A DNA stretch of 64,000 bases from Dictyostelium firmibasis (taxonomy: Eukaryota; Evosea; Eumycetozoa; Dictyosteliales; Dictyosteliaceae), in contig CM069765.1 of assembly GCA_036169595.1 (NCBI GenBank), positions 7,302,501 to 7,366,500 of the forward strand, read 5' to 3'. The first letter of the stretch is position 1. Every line of letters starts with the position of its first letter. Of the stretch, positions 13,722-23,928 are shown one piece after another. The notes under the pieces were generated by a model, which did no database searches, was not told where the DNA came from, and saw only the letters and a list, made by a program, of their open reading frames with translations. Made by a program: the position numbers and the translations under genes.

Positions 13722-14081
13722 AAAATTTATTTTTAATTTTTTTTTAGGTTGTTTTTTTTTTATTCATTTATTTAAAACGTTGTCTTCTTTAGAAGAGATC
13801 TTAAAATATAAATAAATAAAGTAATAAATAATAATATTTGATTTCAAAAAAAAAAAAAGAAAATAGAAATTTTTTTTTTTTACATTAAATTAATCAATAT
13901 TTCCCCCCAATAAAAAAAAAAATAAAAAAAAAAAATAAATAAAAACAAAAAAAAAATTTAAATAAAAATAAATTCAAAATATACCACATATATTCACATA
14001 AACAAATCACTCATAGAAACATAGACACACTCAAATATAAATACATATATATATATATAAATACAAATATAAAAATATAAA
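12430..14081. other. Divergent intergenic region, 1.65 kb
   Basis: The gap between the divergent ldhA and Stealth genes. It contains numerous A and T tracts (12490-12640, 12810-12850, 13430-13460, 13680-13720). A weakly tRNA-like string at 12660-12700 was rejected. No open frame with normal composition is present. The last 100 bases before 14082 are an AC/TA-rich leader. Confidence 0.6.
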
Positions 14082-15444
14082 ATGAAACGTATACATTTTG
14101 TGTTTGTTATACTTGGTTTACTTTGGATATCTGGTATTGCACTTTATATGTCAAGTCGTCAACAAGTCGAACAAACTATTCATGAAGAACAAACTAGACC
14201 AGTACCAGGCACAACAGCCGATAAAAAGAAATTACATTGCGATTACATTGATATGGTATATACATGGGTAAATGGTTCTGATCAAAGACATATCGATTCA
14301 AGAACAATGAGATCAGGGTATGAATTCTTTTTTTTTATTTTTTTATTTTTTTATTTTTTTTTTTTTTATTTTTTTTTTTCCCTCATCGTCAATTAATACT
14401 AATTTTCTTTCTCTCTTTGATTAACCTCTATTCATTTTTTTTTAAAATTGTAGTAATACAAGACATTCAGCACCAGGTAATAATAGATATAGAGATTTAA
14501 TGGGTTTGAAATATTCATTAAGAAGTATTAAAAAGTTTGCACCATGGATTAAAAATGTTTGGGTTGTTTCAGCTTCGCAATATCCATCTTGGTTCGATCC
14601 AACTTCTGATGAAGTTAAATTCATTTTCCATGAAGATTATTTTACAAATCAGTATGTTTATTTTTGAATGATTCAATTTATTATAAATTAAAAATCATTG
14701 TAGTATACTAATATGTATATTTTTATTTTATTTTATTTTATTTTATTTTATTTTATTATTTTTTTTTTTTTTAAAAAAAAAAGAGATGATTTACCAACAT
14801 TTAATTCAAATTCAATTGAAAGTAATTTTTATTCATTACCAAAAGAAGTTTCAGATTGTTTTATTTATTTTAATGATGATATTTTCTTTGGAGCACCAGT
14901 ATCAGTTTCAGATTTTTGGGATGCAGATGCAGGACAAGCAATTTACAAGAGTAGTTGGACAGCACCACAAAGCAAAGAGAAACAATCGAATATCTGGCAT
15001 GCATGTATTGCCTACACCAATGATTTATTGAATAATATTTGGGAGGTCGATAATAAGAATCGTCATTATGCATCACATGGTCATCAATTCTTCACTCGTG
15101 AGATCTTTGATCGTATGTATCAAGATTTGGAACCAGAGTTTAAGAAAACCTCTGCCAATCCATTCCGTACAGCCCACGATCTTCAAATTCCTTTCCTTTA
15201 CTTAGCTTATGTAACTCGTTTCTATGCTACTTATGAACCAACACCAATCAATTATTACGCTTTGATTATGGATGATCATGAGAAGATGAAGAAAGAGTTT
15301 GCAAAGATTTTAGCAAAGAAACCAAAGACCGTCTGTTTAAATGATGGTCTCTCACCTGATAAACCAAACACTAAAGTAGTTGACGAATTAGAGAAATTCT
15401 TTGAAACTTATCTTCCACAACGTGGTTCATGGGAAAAATTTTAA
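14082..15444 (+). CDS. Stealth-family phosphotransferase (GlcNAc-1-phosphotransferase related)
   Basis: Three exons, 14082..14317, 14454..14651 and 14784..15444, join to 364 residues. A type II signal anchor covers about residues 4-24. The Stealth conserved regions follow in order: CR1 as YIDMVYTWVNGSDQ; CR2 as LMGLKYSLRSIKKFAPWIKNVWVV..LPTFNSNSIES..CFIYFNDDIFFG; then CR3/CR4-like blocks around ASHGHQFFTREIF and NPFRTAHD. Family members transfer hexose-1-phosphate, as bacterial capsule enzymes do and as GNPTAB does for lysosomal enzymes. Dictyostelium lysosomal enzymes carry phosphorylated glycans, so a Golgi role is plausible. At 364 residues it is a minimal enzyme without the notch or DMAP modules of human GNPTAB. 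Confidence 0.92.
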
Positions 15445-15835
15445 TTTAAATTAAGTTCTTTCTCATAAATTATTCAAATATTTAATAATTATTTTTTTTA
15501 TAAAAAAAAAAAATACTAAAAAAAATACAAAAAAAAAAAAAAAAACAGTGTTTGGTAGTAATATTATTATTATTTATTAATATACAACCTTTGACAGCAA
15601 TATTAAAAAGGTCTTTTAAAAAAAAAAAACAAAAATAAAAAAAAAAAAAAATTTAAACAACACAAGTTCATTTTATTTTATTTTTTCCCACATTTGAACA
15701 ATTGTTTTTTTAAGTTAAAATTTTTTATCTTTTAATTTCACATTGATTTTTTTCTTTAATTTTTTTTTTTTTTTTTTTTTTAATTATTAAAAAATTATTA
15801 AATAGCTTACATTCACTTTTAAAAAAAAAAAAACA

Positions 15836-16215
15836 TATATAAAAGATTCAACACTTCAAAATTGCATTTGCGAATTAAAATTAAAAAATCCAGGAAATGA
15901 TATAAATATTCATAGTTATTTCGATTCTAGATCTAATAATAATGATTATATTATTACATATTGTTTATTAAAGTTAGAATCAACAATTGAAATTCCAAAT
16001 GAAGGTTTTGAAAAATTGAGTAAGTACAAAAAACTTATTAGTAACTAATATAGATTAATTTTTTAAATTCATATATACAGACCAAAAACAATTTGAAAAA
16101 AAATTTATTGGTTAAGATTATGAAATTTTGAAAAACAAATCACAAAAGGAGTCTTCATTACCATTACCTCTTCCTCACCAAAAACATTTTCAATATCTTC
16201 TATAACCGAAACAAT
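15836..16215 (+). pseudogene. Gene remnant with one intron, no start
   Basis: A coding-like stretch reads KDSTLQNCICELKLKNP.. to ..IPNEGFEKL, ending at a perfect GTAAGT donor at 16020. An acceptor at 16080 rejoins the frame, giving NQKQFEKKFIG. A TAA stop then interrupts, after which the same frame reads DYEILKNKSQKESSLPLPLP. No ATG starts the frame upstream. Splice sites and composition suggest a decayed host gene fragment. No family was recognised. Confidence 0.5.
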
Positions 16216-16521
16216 ATAAAAAAAACCAACTAAATTATAAAAAAAAAAAAAAAAAAAATTATTATAATGGGATTAATATTTGAAATATATTTCTATTATA
16301 AAAATTAACATAGCCAATTTTTTAATTATTCCACAAGAAAAAATATTTCTTTCTTTTAAAATTTATAATTCTTAGAAAAAGTTAAAAATTATTTTATTTT
16401 TTTATTTTTTTTTATTTTTTTTTTTTTTATTTAAAAAGCATCAATTGATGCTTTCATAAAGATTTTTTTTTTCTTTGGACTATTTTTTTTTTTTTTATAT
16501 ATACTATGAAAAAAAAAGAAA

Positions 16522-19485
16522 ATGATTGAAAAAAATGAAACCATAAAAAATATTGACAGTATTGTTAGGTTAATAATTAATCAAATAATCAAAAAGATTT
16601 CAACCCAAGATTTTGAAGAATGCTTTAGAGTCATAATTGATAGAAAGAATGAAATTGAATTTAATGAATACTCAGGTCTATATCTATGGGTATCATTAAG
16701 AGAAGAATCAATTAAAAACAATTTAGATTATTATTTTATCATTGAAAAATTTAAAACATTTTTAAACAATAATAAAAGTGATGATAATAAAAATATTAAA
16801 ACCTTACAATCATTATATGATAGTTCAATTGTTTCAAATACATTCTTACAAAAAGATATTAGACCAATTCAAAAGTATTATTTATCAAATTATCAAATTA
16901 CACCAAAGGATTGTTCAACAGTTTCAACAACTACAACAACAACAACAATAACCCCACCAACACAACTAATTAAAGTTTATAGTGACTATAAAAAAGAATC
17001 AATGGTATTAAGAGATACATTTGCAGATAAATCAATTTTTAAAAGGGAGGAGATTACTAAAGAAGAAAAGGATCATCCATTTATAGATTTTAGTGACTAT
17101 ATTCTTGATGAACAAAATGAAATCAACCAAAAAGCAATTAAAGAATTAGGTATTAATCCTGTTGGTGATTGGTCAATTAATAATTCTTTTGAATTATTTA
17201 AAGATTGTTTTAATATATTTACAAAAGGTGTTTTAAATGGTATTGAATGGTCATCATCATCAAGTGAAAATAACTCTAGTAAAGTTATTGCATCAGGTGG
17301 TTCAATTTCATCATGTTTAAGTACATTACCAAAGAGATTGTTAAAGCTTTACTATGAAATGAAAATGGTAGCACGTTTATTAAACCATTTGGATTTACCA
17401 TTCAATGTTGTTACATTAATTTATGAATATGCTAAGCCATACAACGAATTCTTTGTTGAATTAGAGAACCATTATCATTCGATGAAATCACCATTTCTAA
17501 ATAGTGATTTAGATTTATTCTTTATTACACCATCGATTCATGAAGGAAAAAAGAAACTTGAAGAAGTAGCATTAAAGATTCAATCTAATATAAATTCAAA
17601 ATCTGATCATATGGATTTAAGATTCGTTCGTACTCAAAATTCAATAACCATAGTATCATCATATCCTTACAGACCAATTCAATTGATGATTTTCTTTATT
17701 CGTTCAATTGAAGACTTAATTTCATTTTATGATTTAGATTGTGTTGCAACTGCTTATAATGGTGAAAATGTTTTCCTATTACCACGTACTATCAATTCAT
17801 TTAACAAAAGACTGAATATGGTACCACCTGCATTATTCAACCCTGACAATGATAGATTGTACAAATACATTTATCGTGGATTCAATGCAATGTGTTTTGA
17901 AAATTGTATCCATGAGACTAGATGTGATAAGAATCCAAATCTCAAACAACTAATCTTACAACCAAATTCAATTAAAAAGAATGCACATGGTCGTCCAGAA
18001 TTTATAGTTTCGAGTTATAATGAAGATAGTGCAAGTAGCTTCAACTTCCCATACGGTCCTGATAAATCGTTTGAGGATGTTTTGGAGGAGTTACAAACAA
18101 ATAACTATACAAATTTCGATTCTTTTAAACAAGAGTTATTCGATGATCGTACTACTGCCATAAAAACTCATCCATGTGATTGGAGGTTTAAATTTATAAA
18201 GATAAAGAATTTAGCATCAAATGTTTCTTTCAAATGTTATATGTGTAAAAAGAATTTAGAGGATACTACCTCTAGATTATGTTCCTACTGTACCTTTTTA
18301 AATGAGAGTTTATTGGATGATCTCAGCTATGAAGTTGGTCGTGCACGTTTGATTATGAATGAAAAATATGCAATTGTTACTGGTGGACGTATTAAAATTG
18401 GTTTCAAAATAGCCATGATCTTGTTGAAATTAGAATTCAATGTAATAATCACAACACGTTTCCCACAATCTGCTATGGAGAAATTTAAAGAGTTGGCTCC
18501 TCCTGATCGTCTAAAAAGATTAAGAATTTATGGAGTTGACTTTAGAAATGTTCAAGCTGTCCAATTATTCATCGATACCATTAAATTAACAATTCCAAGG
18601 ATTGATATCTTAATTAATAATGCTGCCCAAACTATTCGTAGACCAAGAGCCTATTATTATGATTTAATTCAAAAAGAAAAACAATTGTCATTAAATAATA
18701 GTAATAGCAACGAAACTATTTCATCTAATGGGCCACAACAACAACATGGTGTTTTAACATTAACTTGTAAGAAAAATGAAGAATTATTAACAATTTCTTC
18801 AACTGAAATTGTTGAAAAAGTTTTAATAGATTGTGATAAAGATGAGAGTAATTTCGAATTATTCCCACCTGGCCAAGTTGATGAACATGGTGAACAATTA
18901 GATCTTCGTAAAAAGACAAGCTGGATTCAAAGTGTCGAAGAAATCTCCGTTGTTGAAGTCGCAGAAGTATCTTTGGTGAATTCAACTATACCATTCATGC
19001 TGGTATCACAATTATCTTCAATGATGGGTTTAAACTGTTTACCAGATAAAGATGCCTATAAAGAGAGATTGGGTGAAAAAGAGAGAATCCAATATGAAAA
19101 ATCATTAAAACTTATCAAAAGAAATGATTGGTCTTACATTGTAAATGTAACTTCTCCAGAGGGAGAGTTCAAAAATGAAATCAACTCTTTGACTGGTTTA
19201 CACGTTCATACGAATATGGCAAAATCGAGCTTAAATATGATGACAAAAACTGTTGCATACACTCACGACCTTAAAAATATCTACGTTTGTGGTGCCGACA
19301 CTGGTTGGATTTCAGATATGCAACCTAAAAGAAATGACCTTGGTTTACCATCAAGAGACCCACCTTTAACTGATGAAGATGGTGCAAATCGTGTCCTTTA
19401 TCCAATCCTTCACCATATGGTTGAAGAAAATAGATATCCATCTGGTGTCAATTTTGTAAATTTCAAACCAGTTGAATGGCAATAA
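16522..19485 (+). CDS. Large protein with SDIDIF-type domain, zinc-like knuckle and C-terminal SDR-like domain
   Basis: A single open frame of 987 residues. Residues about 310-475 (FFVELENHYHSM..LNSDLDLFF..RTQNSITIVSSYPYRPIQLMIF..FDLDCVA..KYIYRGFNAMCFEN) resemble the SDxDIF..YPyRhiQ..DvDccs..KYxxRGF region found in large ankyrin-type proteins of amoebae, fungi and giant viruses. A CYMCKK..CSYC pair near residues 571-592 could bind zinc. From residue 614 to the end is a short-chain dehydrogenase fold: YAIVTGGRIKIGFKIA for the TGxxxGIG cofactor loop, ILINNAAQT for NNAG, a Ser-containing NVTSPEG strand, and the YxxxK position reading TxxxK (HTNMAKSS). Lack of the catalytic Tyr makes classical oxidoreductase activity doubtful. 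Function unknown. Confidence 0.85.
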   Translation: MIEKNETIKNIDSIVRLIINQIIKKISTQDFEECFRVIIDRKNEIEFNEYSGLYLWVSLREESIKNNLDYYFIIEKFKTFLNNNKSDDNKNIKTLQSLYDSSIVSNTFLQKDIRPIQKYYLSNYQITPKDCSTVSTTTTTTTITPPTQLIKVYSDYKKESMVLRDTFADKSIFKREEITKEEKDHPFIDFSDYILDEQNEINQKAIKELGINPVGDWSINNSFELFKDCFNIFTKGVLNGIEWSSSSSENNSSKVIASGGSISSCLSTLPKRLLKLYYEMKMVARLLNHLDLPFNVVTLIYEYAKPYNEFFVELENHYHSMKSPFLNSDLDLFFITPSIHEGKKKLEEVALKIQSNINSKSDHMDLRFVRTQNSITIVSSYPYRPIQLMIFFIRSIEDLISFYDLDCVATAYNGENVFLLPRTINSFNKRLNMVPPALFNPDNDRLYKYIYRGFNAMCFENCIHETRCDKNPNLKQLILQPNSIKKNAHGRPEFIVSSYNEDSASSFNFPYGPDKSFEDVLEELQTNNYTNFDSFKQELFDDRTTAIKTHPCDWRFKFIKIKNLASNVSFKCYMCKKNLEDTTSRLCSYCTFLNESLLDDLSYEVGRARLIMNEKYAIVTGGRIKIGFKIAMILLKLEFNVIITTRFPQSAMEKFKELAPPDRLKRLRIYGVDFRNVQAVQLFIDTIKLTIPRIDILINNAAQTIRRPRAYYYDLIQKEKQLSLNNSNSNETISSNGPQQQHGVLTLTCKKNEELLTISSTEIVEKVLIDCDKDESNFELFPPGQVDEHGEQLDLRKKTSWIQSVEEISVVEVAEVSLVNSTIPFMLVSQLSSMMGLNCLPDKDAYKERLGEKERIQYEKSLKLIKRNDWSYIVNVTSPEGEFKNEINSLTGLHVHTNMAKSSLNMMTKTVAYTHDLKNIYVCGADTGWISDMQPKRNDLGLPSRDPPLTDEDGANRVLYPILHHMVEENRYPSGVNFVNFKPVEWQ

Positions 19486-20520
19486 AATATTAAAAAAAAA
19501 ATTATAAATAAATAAATGAGCTCCACAATTATCTAGATATTAAAATATTAAATAAAAAAGTAAGAAATAGTAAACCAATAAAAAAGTTTGGTCGATTTAT
19601 TTATTATTTTCTTTATTATTTTTTTTTTTTTTAAAACAACAAACATTATTTATCTTTTTGGCTCATTTATTTATTTATAATTTTTTTTTTAATACCACTA
19701 ATATCACCACTGACAAGGAATTCTAATCTACTTGCAGGACTACTTTTATTTTTTTAAAATGACTTTCAAAGTTCTTTATCTATAATTGGTGAATTCTCAA
19801 TTCATTCTTGGAACTTGATTAAAAAGAACTTGACTCCTTTTCAACTCATCGTGGTCTAATTAAAAAGACTAGGGTCAATTTTTTGTAAAATGAAAAAACT
19901 TAAAAAACACACACATAGTGTGGGCAATTATTTAATTTTACAAACATTTTTTATTGATTCATTGATCGATTTCCTGACCCATTTCTTTTTTTACTAATTC
20001 TATTATTAAATTTTCAATTTCAACTATTTTATCCATTTTTTTTTTATTCTATATTATAATCCAATTTTAAAATTGATAAATTAAGATAAAGAACATATTA
20101 ATTTTCGTGGCACATGAAATAATTTCATTTTTTTTTTATAATTTGTGTGAATCTTTTTTTTTAATATATGTGTGAAGTAAGTAAGTAAACAAGTTATGAA
20201 TTGAAGTATTTTTTTATTTTAAACAGAGTTTTTTTTTTTTTTTTAATTTAAAATTTTTTTTTAAATTTTTTTTTTTTTATATAAAATTTTTTTTTTTTTT
20301 TTCCCAAAATTTTATTTATTCAAAGTAAACAAGTGTTATAGATTATTATTAAAGGTAATTAATTTAAATATTATAAAAATAATAATAATTATAATAACAA
20401 TAATTATAAATATATTAATTATATAAAATAAATAATTTGTAATTTTATCACAGACTTTATTACCATGTATGTATTTATATATAAAATAAAACTCAATCTT
20501 TTTAAAAAAATAAAATAAAA
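19486..20520. other. Intergenic, no confident gene
   Basis: AT-rich spacer leading into the mobile-element island. On the minus strand 20037-19960 there is a 25-codon frame MDKIVEIENLIIELVKKEMG, too short to call. AC repeat and T tracts otherwise. Confidence 0.55.
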
Positions 20521-20529
20521 TTGTGTAGC

Positions 20530-21050
20530 ATCTGATTGTGTGTTGGGTTCAGATGTATAATCTTAAACAAGGATGAAGTGGGGGTATTATTCCGAAGATC
20601 TGTAGATAGTGGGCTATCATGGATCATTAGGGGTGGAATTTATAATTCCATTGGAGGGTCGGTGTTCACAGATTCATCATGAGTGGGATGTAAAGGGAGG
20701 TAAATAAGCCTTATCGTCTTTCACGTTGACGATGATACCTGTTTTCACCAGAGCATTGGTTGTGATACATTTAGTTATTGTACATATATAACTATCTAAA
20801 ACCCAAATATTCAGTTTTGTGCTGAATTTTGGGGTATTAATTCCTCGTCCACTTAGGTGGATTGACGTACTCCCCATAACTTTTTACCACCTGGGTTTAA
20901 GATTTTACAATCGACCTAAAGAATTCTTCACATTACGTTGTTATTTCTCTTTTATTTTTTTAAATAGATTTTGTTTATTTCTGTGTATAAATAATTTTCA
21001 ATTGGGCAAAAGGTTAGTAATTTCAATGAAAAAAAGCATTATTTAATTCA
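20530..21050 (-). mobile_element. Probable retroelement fossil, family uncertain
   Basis: A GC-richer patch than its surroundings. The minus strand holds a short coding-like frame with IWVLDS and a following YLPPF, reminiscent of the aspartic protease region of LTR-type elements. It is a badly weathered fragment with several breaks; ends and family cannot be fixed. No terminal repeats were identified. It appears old. Confidence 0.35.
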
Positions 21051-22290
21051 CCACAAAACTTTTTCCACCCCTGCTGTATGTTTTTTTGTTCTTATTATAT
21101 ATAAATTGATTAATTGGTTATTTTTTTATTTTAATAAAAACATAAAACATCTATTATAACAGCATTTATAAAAACTATTCATTGATAATAAAATTATGTA
21201 AATTTTTATAATATAATATAATACCAATTTATTTTATTAATTTTATTATTACAACTAAACTTCACACATTTCATTTTAATAAAATGTGATTTAAATACAC
21301 ATAAAAATACATTAAATAATTTATTTTTCATTTTTTTTATAAATTTATTATTATTTTTAATTTTTTACGGTTATATGGAGTTACATCTTGAAAATTATAT
21401 TCACCACTACGCATTTATACCATTTTAAAAAATAATAAAAGAAATAATAATATCATTACATAATAACAAAAGCAGGAATTAATTTTTATGTACCATGGCG
21501 AAATTTCCATATTAAACTTCGTCATCATATTAATTTGATAACAAAATTATTAATATATTAATTTGATAACAAAATAATAACAATATTTATATGTTTGAAT
21601 GAAATTAATAAAAAAGTGATAATGTTTTAAAAGTTTTTAAATATTAATTTTTGAAACATTTATGGTAACTTGTTGAATTTGATATGTTTTATTTAAACAT
21701 TTTCAATTTCAACGTTAATTAAAAATTTAAATTTAAATCTGTGAAAGTACCTCATTTTCTTTTTTTTTTTTTTTTTTTTTTGCAAAATTTTCACTTCATA
21801 TCATTTCATTCACATAAAAACATATATTTATTACCTATTTATTAATTTTATTTGTTAATTTTATTTCTTTAATTTTATTTTAGTGTTGGTTTTTTTTCAT
21901 GCAATCTAAAAAAACATTCAACATAATCACCTTCATTATTGACTGGAAAGTCACAAAGTTTTAATATAGGGAATAATATTATTTAAAGTACATTGATACT
22001 CACATATATGGTTAATTTCTACAACCTTATAAAGAGAAGATAATGAATCGGCATGTGTGATCTATTTGGCAATCGTTGAACATTGTTAGATGAGGTGGTA
22101 GTTTGAACGTTATATTTAGTTTGGATATATATAGATAAGAGGGGAAACCCAACAGGTGGTCTTCTAGATGATGAATTATTATGACTATTAACAGTATTTG
22201 TACTGTAATGGTTGGTGGAATACCAATTCTATTTGAAGTATTGTCAATTCCATAAAGAAACAAGCTAATACGTTAAGGTATTAAAACCAA
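21051..22290. other. Intergenic, possible repeat debris
   Basis: Mostly A/T spacer with TAATT-type tandem words around 21535-21590. At 22027-22263 on the minus strand a short open frame has coding-like composition (contains HHLEDHLLGFPSYLY) and may be further mobile-element debris. No recognisable gene. Confidence 0.4.
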
Positions 22291-22299
22291 AATTTACCT

Positions 22300-23540
22300 G
22301 TCATAATGAATTCGCAGAACATTTTAAGTAAAGAAGCATGCAACAATGATTTACGAGCAAATGGTTCAAAAATCAATATTAAAGGTAAAACAACTTTATC
22401 AATTGGTGAAAAGAAATATACAATTCACAATGTATATGTAACCGACAATTTTGAATTTTAATGTTTAATTGGTACCAACGCATTGAAGATAATGAAAGCA
22501 TGTATTGATATATGCAATGAAAAATTAATTTCAGAAAAAGATTCAATTAATCTTTTCACTTACGGTAACATTCCGGTAGTTGAAAATAAAAGTAAAGTAG
22601 TCAACATCATTTACAATTTCATGCATGCAGTCTTACAAGAAAATATCAATATAGTATCAATAGAAAAAAATAAAAGAATTCAACAACTAGATATGGTTAG
22701 TGGTTATCACCAAATTCCAATTAGAGATGAAGATAAGTACCTAACAAGCTTTTTTAGTACCTCAAGGATTATTTGAATTAAACGTCATGCCCTTTGGGTT
22801 ATGTAATGCTCCAACAACGTTCCAGAGCAATTCACAAAGTTTTTTCAATAGAAAAAAATAGAAAAGTTTTCCGTAGAAGTTTTTACGATGATGTTTTACC
22901 ACATCAACAACAGTATCAGATCACTGTAAACATTTAGAAATAATTTTCAGTAAAACGAGAAAAAACAGAAATCTTAAGAGAAGAAAAAATAATTTTAGCG
23001 ATCCAAATCCAAGGAAATGTTTTAGAGACAGACATCGGAGTAGGAGCAACTCTCAGCCAAGAGCATGCGTTTACCAATTCAAGAACAATCACATTCAAAT
23101 AGTTTAGCTGCATCCAGAGTTGCTATTGAAGCTCTGTTCTTCAGTGTAACCAACAGAACTTTATTCAGATTAATAATCAATCCGTCAATGTTTTTCAAAA
23201 TACCTCAAGTAACAGCAATATGTATTGTTGTTCCGATGAACATGCAACAGGAGGTATTAAAAAAATTTCATGATTGTTCATAGGTAGGAGGACATTTAGG
23301 TTATCAAAAAATATTTAAAAAGATAGCAGCTAACTCTTGTATCAACCTTCAAACCAATACCTTATCCATTAATGGATCATTCACAAAACTTCTTCCATTC
23401 CATGGACCTCCGATCATCGTTAAAGAGTCAACAAATATAATTTCCGAAGTCTTTTCAACCTTGGACCTATTATCTGGTTATTACCAAATTTCAATTACGA
23501 TATTGTGATGGTACGATTCCATTATTACTACATTTTTAAG
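22300..23540 (+). mobile_element. Ty3/gypsy-type LTR retrotransposon fossil (Skipper or DGLT-A like)
   Basis: Plus-strand remnants of a pol region in the usual order: an aspartic-protease-like segment (about 22340-22600), a reverse transcriptase start with DMVSGYHQIPI (about 22690), an RNase H-like segment (about 23010) and an integrase-side zinc-region remnant (about 23270). A second reverse transcriptase start (DLLSGYYQI, about 23460) shows that at least two copies or rearranged pieces are present. LTRs were not identified. It is a broken, ancient fossil with many breaks, probably more than ten. Confidence 0.7.
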
Positions 23541-23663
23541 GTACGTAGTTTTTATTTTAAAAAATTCGCGAAATAAATTATTTCTTTCCGCCTTTTCCAG
23601 TGATACAGAAAACTTAATTCTTACACTATCAAATTGTCTAAATATTTCAAAAATTTCAAAAAA

Positions 23664-23736
23664 GGGGATGTAGCTCAGATGGTAGAGCGCTCGCTTAGCA
23701 TGCGAGAGGTAAAGGGATCGATACCCTTCTTCTCCA
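23664..23736 (+). tRNA. tRNA-Ala (anticodon AGC)
   Basis: A 73-nt cloverleaf: acceptor GGGGATG, D arm GCTC..GAGC, anticodon stem CTCGC/GCGAG with loop TTAGCAT (AGC), variable loop, T arm AAGGG-ATCGATA-CCCTT, and discriminator A. No intron. The acceptor stem has a T6:T67 mismatch and a G3:T70 wobble, the latter being the alanyl-tRNA synthetase identity element. The other tRNA-Ala in the window has the same acceptor and T arms, so the mismatch is not random decay. An external B box follows 30 nt downstream. Confidence 0.93.
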
Positions 23737-23765
23737 TTTTATATAAAACCACAGGTCTAGTCGCT

Positions 23766-23776
23766 GGTTCGACTCC
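23766..23776 (+). promoter_or_regulatory. External B box downstream of tRNA-Ala(AGC)
   Basis: GGTTCGACTCC matches the Pol III B-box consensus and starts 30 nt after the tRNA end. Extragenic B boxes downstream of tRNA genes are known in D. discoideum and have been linked to targeting of TRE3 retrotransposons. Confidence 0.7.
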
Positions 23777-23813
23777 CTCGGTTTTCATTTGTATAAAATC
23801 CTCAAGATAATCC

Positions 23814-23913
23814 GGGGGGCTTAGCGTAGTGGTTCCACGCTGAATCACAAGCCTCCGTGGTCAAGACCTTGGGATCGAGTCTTGGTCATACCACGAAGTA
23901 ACGTGGTCATAAT
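23814..23913 (+). mobile_element. tRNA-like SINE-type element, copy 1
   Basis: It begins GGGGGCTTAGCGTAGTGG, containing an A-box-like TTAGCGTAGTGG (23821-23832), then a B-box-like GGATCGAGTC (23872-23881), and ends in the hairpin ACCACG-AAGTAA-CGTGGT. It is about 75-80 percent like copy 2 at 27616 by eye. The 3' part is lacking because a TRE retrotransposon follows. It lies 78 bp downstream of tRNA-Ala. It could alternatively be the 5' untranslated module of a TRE family. Confidence 0.6.
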
Positions 23914-23928
23914 TAAACCCTCATTATT
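23914..23928. repeat. Target site duplication, left copy
   Basis: The 15-mer TAAACCCTCATTATT occurs here and again exactly at 27601-27615, bracketing the TRE insertion. Confidence 0.9.

Noticed and set aside
15587-15622. CCTTTGACAGCAA, resembling the class I RNA motif CCTTACAGCAA, with a possible CCTTT/AAAGG stem
   Set aside because: Two extra bases in the motif and no DUSE upstream; too weak to call an RNA gene.
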